Positions 1-4,309 of a DNA stretch of 5,915 bases are shown piece after piece (the stretch's first letter is position 1; every line of letters begins with the position of its first letter). The stretch covers positions 1 through 5,915 of the forward strand of contig JAEYZH010000075.1 of assembly GCA_023430685.1 (NCBI GenBank). Direction: 5' to 3'. Position numbers and translations under genes: made by a program. Under the pieces are notes generated by a model. It did not search any database. It saw only the letters and a program-made list of their open reading frames with translations, and was not told where the DNA came from. This DNA comes from Pseudomonadota bacterium (GTDB taxonomy: Bacteria; Pseudomonadota; Gammaproteobacteria; Xanthomonadales; Rhodanobacteraceae).

Positions 1-191
1 CGCAGGTCGCGGTCGCCGAACCGCACGCGGCTGCCGGGTTCGACCCGTGCGACGACGAGGCTGCCCTGCGGCACCTCGCGCGGCCACGCGGCGGTCGGCG
101 GCGTCGGCGAGGCGCTCGCGCACTGCGCCGACAGCGCGAGCAGCCATGCGACGGCCAGGCCGCGCATGCGCCGCGCGTGCGGGCGCGTCAC
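1..191 (-). CDS. Secreted protein, N-terminal fragment; probably M23-family peptidase
   Basis: Only the first 63 codons are present; the gene continues past the left edge. I place the start at the GTG (189-191) that overlaps the dihydroorotase stop as GTGA. This gives MTRPHARRMRGLAVAWLLAL followed by SAQCASA, a textbook signal peptide: an Arg/His-rich n-region, a hydrophobic core (about residues 12-22) and an A-S-A cleavage site near 25-27. An in-frame ATG at 165-167 gives a shorter but still plausible signal peptide; neither start has a clear Shine-Dalgarno. The mature part begins Pro/Ala-rich and continues PQGSLVVARVEPGSRVRFGD, a beta-rich pattern I associate with the N-terminal domain of xanthomonad secreted M23 (LytM-like) endopeptidases, which I recall lying downstream of dihydroorotase in that group. 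The HxxxD/HxH catalytic motifs lie outside the window, so the peptidase call is inference; export is well supported. It is the last visible gene of the yidD-pyrC unit. Confidence 0.6.
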   Translation of the reverse strand, partial: MTRPHARRMRGLAVAWLLALSAQCASASPTPPTAAWPREVPQGSLVVARVEPGSRVRFGDRDL

Positions 192-1522
192 CGCGCGAAC
201 TCGAGCCGCTGGCCGCGCACGCCGTCGTCGATCGTGCCGTCGCGATACGCGAGCTGTCCGTTGACGAACGTCGCCGCGATCGTCGAACGGAATGTGTAGC
301 CGTCGAACGGCGTCCAACCGCATTTCGACAGCACCTCGGAAGCGCGCGCGGTATGCGGCGTGTGCGGATCGACGAGCACGAGGTCGGCGTGGTAACCCTC
401 GCGCAGGAAACCGCGCTCGCGCACGTCGAACAGCGTCGCCGGCGCGTGCATCGCGGCCTCGACCACGCGCTCGAGCCGCAGCTCGCCGTCGAACACGCGC
501 TCGAGTGCGCACTGCAGTGCGTACTGCACGAGCGGCAGGCCCGATGGCGCGCGCGTGTACGGCTGCGCCTTCTCCTCCGCGAGGTGCGGCGCATGGTCGG
601 TCGCGAGCACGTCGAGGCGGCCTTCGGCGAGCGCGCGCGTGATCGCGACGCGATCGGCTTCGGTCTTGATCGCGGGATTGCACTTGATCAGGTGCCCGAG
701 GCGTTCGTAGTCGGCATCGCTGAAGTGCAGGAAATGCACGCAGGTCTCGGCCGTGATGCGCTTGCCCGCGAGCGGGCCCGGTTCGAACAGCTCGCATTCG
801 TCGGCAGTGGAGATGTGCAGCACATGCAGGCGCGTGCCGTGGCGCCGCGCGAGCGAAATCGCGAGTTGCGTCGACTTGATGCAGGCTTCGCGCGAGCGGA
901 TCAGCGGGTGCTGCGCGGCCGGGATGTCGTCGCCCCAGCGCCCGCGCGCGGCATCCTCGGCCGCGAGGATCATCGGCGTGTCCTCGCAGTGCGTGATGAT
1001 CGGCACCGGCGTGTCGCGGAAGATCGCGTCGAGCGTGGCCGGGTCGTCGACCAGCATGTTGCCGGTCGACGCGCCCATGAACACCTTGATCCCGGGCGCC
1101 GACTTCGGGTCGAGCGCGCGGATCGCCTCGAGGTTGTCGTTGGTGGCGCCGAGGTAAAACGCGTAGTTCACGCGCGACACTTCCGCGGCGCGCGCGTACT
1201 TCGCCTCGAGCGCGGCATGATCGGTCGCCGGCGGCTTCGTGTTCGGCATCTCCATGAAGCTCGTGATGCCGCCCGCGAGGCAGGCACGCGATTCGCTCTC
1301 GATGTCGGCCTTGTGCGTGAGGCCGGGTTCGCGGAAATGCACCTGGTCGTCGATCATGCCCGGCAGCAGCCACAGGCCGGAGGCATCGAACTCGCGTTCG
1401 CCATCGCGTGCCTGCAGCGCTTCGCCGATCTCGACGATGCGGCCGTCGCGGATGCGCAGGTCCGCGCGGCGGCGCCGTCCCTCGTTGACGAGTTCGGCGT
1501 GCGTGATCAGCCAGTCAGTCAT
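188..1522 (-). CDS. pyrC: Dihydroorotase (IDDQVHF-type, amidohydrolase superfamily)
   Basis: Cytoplasmic enzyme that reversibly cyclises N-carbamoyl-L-aspartate to L-dihydroorotate in de novo pyrimidine synthesis. The product is 444 residues from the ATG at 1522, the start giving MTDWLITHAELVNEG; in-frame codons upstream of it overlap yidD and look non-coding. Visible features: an N-terminal beta-sandwich strand with DGRIVEIGE (26-34); the barrel-entry motif PGMIDDQVHFREPG (54-67), giving metal ligand His62 and substrate-binding Arg64; EMPNT (91-95); GIKVFMGAS with the likely carboxylated Lys146; ITHCED (His178); HVLHIS (His236); ATDHAPH (Asp309, His310, His313); and a C-terminal sandwich segment ending near NGQLAYRDG. 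Length and motifs match class I-like bacterial dihydroorotases. The first His of the usual HxH pair is Gln60, typical as I recall of this subfamily in Bacteroidetes and xanthomonads. The start overlaps yidD by 8 nt (ATGACTGA), and the stop overlaps the next gene by 4 nt, suggesting translational coupling. Other amidohydrolases (hydantoinase, allantoinase) are less likely given REPG and MPNT. Confidence 0.93.
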   Translation of the reverse strand: MTDWLITHAELVNEGRRRRADLRIRDGRIVEIGEALQARDGEREFDASGLWLLPGMIDDQVHFREPGLTHKADIESESRACLAGGITSFMEMPNTKPPATDHAALEAKYARAAEVSRVNYAFYLGATNDNLEAIRALDPKSAPGIKVFMGASTGNMLVDDPATLDAIFRDTPVPIITHCEDTPMILAAEDAARGRWGDDIPAAQHPLIRSREACIKSTQLAISLARRHGTRLHVLHISTADECELFEPGPLAGKRITAETCVHFLHFSDADYERLGHLIKCNPAIKTEADRVAITRALAEGRLDVLATDHAPHLAEEKAQPYTRAPSGLPLVQYALQCALERVFDGELRLERVVEAAMHAPATLFDVRERGFLREGYHADLVLVDPHTPHTARASEVLSKCGWTPFDGYTFRSTIAATFVNGQLAYRDGTIDDGVRGQRLEFAR

Positions 1523-1784
1523 CGGCGGCTTCTTCGGAGTGGGGATGGCAGCGTTGCGGACGCAGGCTGAATTGGAACGGTACCGGATCGAGTCCGCCCG
1601 TGCACAGCGGCTGGCAACGCAGGATGCGCCAGAAGCCGAGCCAGCTGCCGCGCGCGCCGCCGAACCGCGCGATCGCGATGCGCGCATACTCCGAGCAACT
1701 CGGATGAAACCGGCAGCGATTGCCCAGCCACGGGCTCAGCATGCGCTGGTAACAATGGATCAGGAAGATCAGCGGACTGGCCAT
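1515..1784 (-). CDS. yidD: Membrane protein insertion efficiency factor YidD
   Basis: Small inner-face membrane-associated protein (89 residues; the family is usually about 70-90) that aids YidC/Sec-dependent insertion of membrane proteins. The product starts MASPLIFLIHCYQRMLSP and carries the family signature: an amphipathic N-terminal helix ending in YQRMLSPWLG (12-21), then CRFHPSCSEYA with Cys24 and Cys30, then RGSWLGFWRILRCQPLCTGG with Cys57 and Cys61, and GLDPVPF (64-70). The C-terminal tail (71-89) is variable and acidic, as usual. The ATG at 1784 fits the family N terminus but has no Shine-Dalgarno; the leader just upstream is a GC-rich palindrome. The gene heads a left-facing unit and overlaps the dihydroorotase start by 8 nt. 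In many bacteria yidD lies between rnpA and yidC; here it is next to pyrC and divergent from dksA. Identity is near certain from motifs; the physiological meaning of the location is unknown. Confidence 0.96.
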   Translation of the reverse strand: MASPLIFLIHCYQRMLSPWLGNRCRFHPSCSEYARIAIARFGGARGSWLGFWRILRCQPLCTGGLDPVPFQFSLRPQRCHPHSEEAADD

Positions 1785-1787
1785 CGT

Positions 1788-1817
1788 GCGGTCGCGGCGA
1801 CCGCGCGCAAGCGCGCG
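1788..1817 (-). promoter_or_regulatory. Tandem palindromes in the yidD leader
   Basis: Two perfect inverted repeats nearly abut and share bases. GCGGTCGC-G-GCGACCGC lies at 1788-1804 (8-bp arms, one central base), ending 3 nt before the yidD start codon. CGCGCGC-AA-GCGCGCG lies at 1802-1817 (7-bp arms). In the yidD mRNA they could form alternative GC-only hairpins over the place where a ribosome-binding site should be, and no Shine-Dalgarno is visible there. They could equally be operator sites or chance products of high GC. Confidence 0.3.
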
Positions 1818-1839
1818 CCACGACGAGGCTTTTCGGCGG

Positions 1840-1868
1840 TTGCCGGGGTTCGGGACTTAGGCTATAAC
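1840..1868 (+). promoter_or_regulatory. Predicted sigma70-type promoter for dksA
   Basis: TTGCCG (1840-1845, 4/6) and TATAAC (1863-1868, 5/6) are separated by exactly 17 nt, in an otherwise GC-saturated gap. The predicted transcription start is about 1875, giving a leader of roughly 27 nt before the ATG at 1902. The stretch after the -10 (ACGCGACC) is GC-rich, the discriminator type typical of promoters inhibited by DksA/ppGpp. Autoregulation is therefore possible, as described for E. coli dksA, but it is inferred. Confidence 0.6.
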
Positions 1869-1888
1869 ACGCGACCGCCGCGTCACAA
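1861..1888 (-). promoter_or_regulatory. Possible sigma70-type promoter for yidD-pyrC
   Basis: Reading leftward, TTGTGA (1888-1883, 4/6 to TTGACA), a 16-nt spacer and TATAGC (1866-1861, 4/6 to TATAAT). Transcription would begin near 1854, giving a leader of about 70 nt before the yidD ATG. Its -10 shares the TATA bases 1863-1866 with the opposing dksA promoter. This is a match by eye only. Confidence 0.4.
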
Positions 1889-1901
1889 GATGGATTTCGG
1901 A

Positions 1902-2816
1902 ATGGCGAAGAGCAAACCGGTTGCAGCCACTCGCGCGAAGGCGTCGAAGGCGCCTGCGCGTCCCGCCGCTGGCAGCGCGCGCAAGGCGACGTCGAAATCC
2001 GCTGCGTCGGCGAAGCCGGCGAAGAAGCCGGTCGCGCCGAAGAAGCCCGCGGCGAAGGCCACGCGTCCTGCACCGGTGAAGAAGGCGGCGCCCGCGAAGA
2101 AGCCGGCCGCGAAGGCCGCGCCTGCGAAGAAGGCCGCTCCGGTGAACAAGCCGGCGCCCGCGAAGAAGGCTGCGCCCGCGAAGGCCGCAGCCGCCAGGAA
2201 GCCGGCGCCCGCGAAGGCGGCGCCGCAGAAGACACCGGCGCCGAGCGCGGCGCCATCGGTACGAAGTGCACCATCAGTCGGGAATTCAGTGACCACGAGC
2301 AAGCCCCAAACCACCGCCAGGGCCGAGAAGTCGCCCCGGACGCCCCCCGCGATCGAAGCGGGCGTGACGATGCAGGATGGCCGCTACGCGCTGCCGCCGA
2401 CCGTCACGATCGAACTGCCCGACGGCTACAAGCCGTTGGCGAAAGAGGAGTACATGAGCCCGCGCCAGCTCCAGTACTTCCGCAACAAGCTGTCCGGCTG
2501 GCGCGCCGACCTCGTCGAGGAAAGCCGCCAGACGATCGAGAGCCTGCGCGACGAAGTGCGTGACGTCGGCGACGAAGCCGAGCGTGCCACGCGCGAGACC
2601 GAAAACTCGCTCGAGCTGCGCACGCGCGACCGCTACCGCAAGCTCATCGCGAAGATCGACAAGGCGCTCAAGCGCATCGAGGAAGGCCGCTACGGCTTCT
2701 GCGAGGAAACCGACGAGGAGATCGGCATCGACCGCCTCGAAGCCCGCCCGATCGCGACCCTGAGCCTCGACGCGCAGGAACGCTGGGAACATCGCCAGAA
2801 GCAGATGGGCGACTGA
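1902..2816 (+). CDS. dksA: DksA-type RNA polymerase-binding regulator with Lys/Ala-rich N-terminal extension
   Basis: Binds the RNA polymerase secondary channel and, with ppGpp, adjusts initiation at stringent-response promoters. The product has 304 residues from the ATG at 1902, against about 150 for E. coli DksA; GGA at 1892-1894 is a weak Shine-Dalgarno 7 nt upstream. An ATG at 1890 would add four residues. Residues 1-130 are a low-complexity KKAAPAKKPAAKAAP-type tail resembling bacterial histone-H1-like domains. Residues about 157-185 (GRYALPPTVTIELPDGYKPL, then MSPRQLQYFR) lead into the coiled coil (about 186-262), whose tip reads GDEAERA (223-229) where E. coli has DPVDRA. The TRDRYRKLIAKID return helix and the EIGIDRLEARPIATL globular part are conserved. 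Of the four zinc cysteines only Cys267 remains; the others are Thr270, Ser288 and Ala291. The C terminus RQKQMGD matches the family. It is divergent from yidD and 131 nt before glmM. Confidence 0.95.
   Translation: MAKSKPVAATRAKASKAPARPAAGSARKATSKSAASAKPAKKPVAPKKPAAKATRPAPVKKAAPAKKPAAKAAPAKKAAPVNKPAPAKKAAPAKAAAARKPAPAKAAPQKTPAPSAAPSVRSAPSVGNSVTTSKPQTTARAEKSPRTPPAIEAGVTMQDGRYALPPTVTIELPDGYKPLAKEEYMSPRQLQYFRNKLSGWRADLVEESRQTIESLRDEVRDVGDEAERATRETENSLELRTRDRYRKLIAKIDKALKRIEEGRYGFCEETDEEIGIDRLEARPIATLSLDAQERWEHRQKQMGD
2020..2225 (+). repeat. Degenerate in-frame repeats encoding the K/A/P-rich DksA tail
   Basis: The tail is built of imperfect direct repeats around the core GCGCCCGCGAAGAAG, encoding (A)APAKK. 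An identical 16-mer GGCGCCCGCGAAGAAG occurs at 2087-2102 and 2153-2168, 66 nt apart, and a shorter copy starts at 2204. Variants such as GCGCCTGCGAAGAAGGCCGC at 2117-2136 fill the gaps. Unit spacing is a multiple of 3, so copy-number changes would lengthen or shorten the tail without a frameshift. Confidence 0.7.
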
Positions 2817-2820
2817 GGCA

Positions 2821-2947
2821 GGGAATAGGGAATGGGGAACAGGGAATCGAAGGAGCGGGCGGCACGCTGCACGCGGCTATCGCGTGCGTGCCGTGGCCAG
2901 GACGCGCCCGCTTCTCGACCATTCCCGATTCCCCATTCCCCATTCCC
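2821..2947. repeat. 127-bp interrupted palindrome of GGGAATN heptamers with nested stem-loop
   Basis: The left arm is four consecutive heptamers: GGGAATA, GGGAATG, GGGAACA, GGGAATC (2821-2848). The right arm is four inverted ones: CATTCCC, GATTCCC, CATTCCC, CATTCCC (2920-2947). Between them AGCGGGC (2854-2860) pairs with GCCCGCT (2906-2912). Inside that, GGCACG (2861-2866)/CGTGCC (2887-2892) and CACGCG (2870-2875)/CGCGTG (2881-2886) form a stem with a CTG bulge and a GCTAT loop. The element starts 4 nt after the dksA stop and ends directly against the glmM ATG, filling the whole intergenic gap. It resembles the GGGAATG-type intergenic repeats I recall from Xanthomonadaceae genomes. There is no T-run, so it is not a standard intrinsic terminator, but it could stall or shield transcripts. 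Confidence 0.85.
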
Positions 2948-4306
2948 ATGAACACGAAGCGCTACTTCGGCACCGACGGCATCCGTGGCCGAGTCGGCGA
3001 GTGGCCGATCACGGCCGAGTTCATGCTGCGTCTCGGGCGCGCGGTCGGCAGCGTACTCGCGGCGCGCGGCGGGCCGGTCAACGTCGTGATCGGCAAGGAC
3101 ACGCGCGTGTCCGGTTACATGTTCGAATCCGCGCTCGAGGCCGGACTCGTCGCGGCGGGTGCGGGCGTGAGCCTGCTCGGTCCGATGCCGACGCCCGCGG
3201 TGGCGTACCTCACGCGCTCGCTGCGCGCGAGCGCGGGCATCGTGATCAGCGCGTCGCACAACCCTCACCAGGACAACGGCGTCAAGTTCTTCTCCGCGGA
3301 CGGCGAGAAACTCGACGACGCACTCGAACTCGCGTTCGAATCCGCGCTCGATGCGCCGTTCACGACCGTCGCTTCGGAGCAGATCGGCAAGGTCGTGCGC
3401 GTGCGCGACGCCGCCGCGCGCTACGCCGAGTTCTGCAAGTCGACGGTGCCGGCCACGCTCGACCTGCGCGGGCTCACGCTCGTGCTCGACTGCGCGCATG
3501 GCGCGACCTACCAGATCGCGCCGTCGGTGTTCGCCGAACTCGGCGCGCGCGTCAGCGCGATCGGCAACCAGCCGGACGGACTCAACATCAACCGCGACGT
3601 CGGATCGACGCATCCGCAGGCGCTCGCGCGCGCGGTGGTCGAGGCGCGCGCGGATCTCGGCATCGCGTTCGACGGCGACGGCGACCGCGTGCAGATGGTC
3701 GACCGTGATGGTGCTCTCGTCGACGGCGACCAGATCCTGTACCTGCTCGCGAGCGACTGGCACGCGAGTGGTCGCCTGCGCGGCCCGCTGGTCGGCACGC
3801 TGATGAGCAACTTCGGCCTCGAGCGCGCGATGGGCGAGCTCGGCGTGCCGTTCCAGCGCGCCAACGTCGGCGACCGTTACGTCCTGCAGCAGCTCAAGCA
3901 GGCGGGCGGCGTGCTCGGTGGCGAGACCTCGGGCCACATCCTGACGCTCGATCGCGCGAGCACCGGCGACGCGATCGTCAGCGCGCTGCAGGTGCTCGAC
4001 GTGCTCGCGCGCAGCGGGCGCCGGCTCGACGAAGCGGTCGCGGGCATGCGCAAGGTTGCGCAGACCACGGTCAACGTGCGCGTCGAGGGGCGCGCCGCCG
4101 AACTCGTCGCCGATCCCGACGTGCAGCGCGTGCTGCAGGACGTGCGTGGCGAACTCGAAGGGCAGGGACGCGTGGTGCTGCGACCGTCGGGCACCGAGCC
4201 ACTCGTGCGCGTGACGATCGAGGCGGGTGACGAGGCGCTCGTCGCGAAGCTCGCGGCGCGGCTCGCCGACGCCGTAAGATCGGTCGCCTCCAGAGCGGAC
4301 GCCTGA
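2948..4306 (+). CDS. glmM: Phosphoglucosamine mutase
   Basis: Converts glucosamine-6-phosphate to glucosamine-1-phosphate in the cytoplasm, feeding UDP-GlcNAc for peptidoglycan and lipopolysaccharide. The product has 452 residues (E. coli 445). The ATG at 2948 gives MNTKRYFGTDGIRGRVG, the family N terminus. An in-frame GTG at 2888 would add 20 residues encoded by the repeat (ending SPFPIP), which I reject. Family landmarks: RYFGTDGIRG (5-14); the catalytic phosphoserine loop ISASHNP with Ser103; the Mg-binding loop FDGDGDR with Asp242, Asp244 and Asp246; the sugar-specificity loop GGETSGH (324-330); and the phosphate-binding loop RPSGTEP (412-418). The bases before the ATG are CATTCCC repeats, so no Shine-Dalgarno exists. 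No clear private promoter is seen, so readthrough from dksA is plausible. The stop lies 3 nt before the oxygenase gene. In many gammaproteobacteria glmM neighbours are folP, tpiA or secG; none is seen here. Confidence 0.97.
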   Translation: MNTKRYFGTDGIRGRVGEWPITAEFMLRLGRAVGSVLAARGGPVNVVIGKDTRVSGYMFESALEAGLVAAGAGVSLLGPMPTPAVAYLTRSLRASAGIVISASHNPHQDNGVKFFSADGEKLDDALELAFESALDAPFTTVASEQIGKVVRVRDAAARYAEFCKSTVPATLDLRGLTLVLDCAHGATYQIAPSVFAELGARVSAIGNQPDGLNINRDVGSTHPQALARAVVEARADLGIAFDGDGDRVQMVDRDGALVDGDQILYLLASDWHASGRLRGPLVGTLMSNFGLERAMGELGVPFQRANVGDRYVLQQLKQAGGVLGGETSGHILTLDRASTGDAIVSALQVLDVLARSGRRLDEAVAGMRKVAQTTVNVRVEGRAAELVADPDVQRVLQDVRGELEGQGRVVLRPSGTEPLVRVTIEAGDEALVAKLAARLADAVRSVASRADA

Positions 4307-4309
4307 ACC

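Noticed and set aside
47..1570. Long plus-strand open frame (507 codons) opposite the dihydroorotase
   Set aside because: Arg-rich, low-complexity translation antisense to a gene with clear catalytic motifs; a typical high-GC shadow frame.
1239..1901. Upstream extension of the dksA reading frame to 525 residues
   Set aside because: The extension runs antisense through pyrC and yidD and precedes the predicted dksA promoter; it is open only because of GC content.
1883..2314. Minus-strand frame of Gly/Ala/Phe-rich sequence (143 codons) resembling a membrane or repeat protein
   Set aside because: It is the complement of the K/A/P repeat of dksA; its GAAFAGAG pattern simply reflects the CGCGAAGAAG repeats read backwards.
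2888..2947. 20-residue N-terminal extension of GlmM from GTG 2888
   Set aside because: Encoded inside the intergenic palindrome and lacks family similarity; the GlmM family begins at the MNTKRYFGTDG position.
2821..2947. Intrinsic terminator or CRISPR-like array
   Set aside because: No T-run follows any stem, so not a standard terminator. Heptamers are contiguous without spacers, so not a CRISPR.
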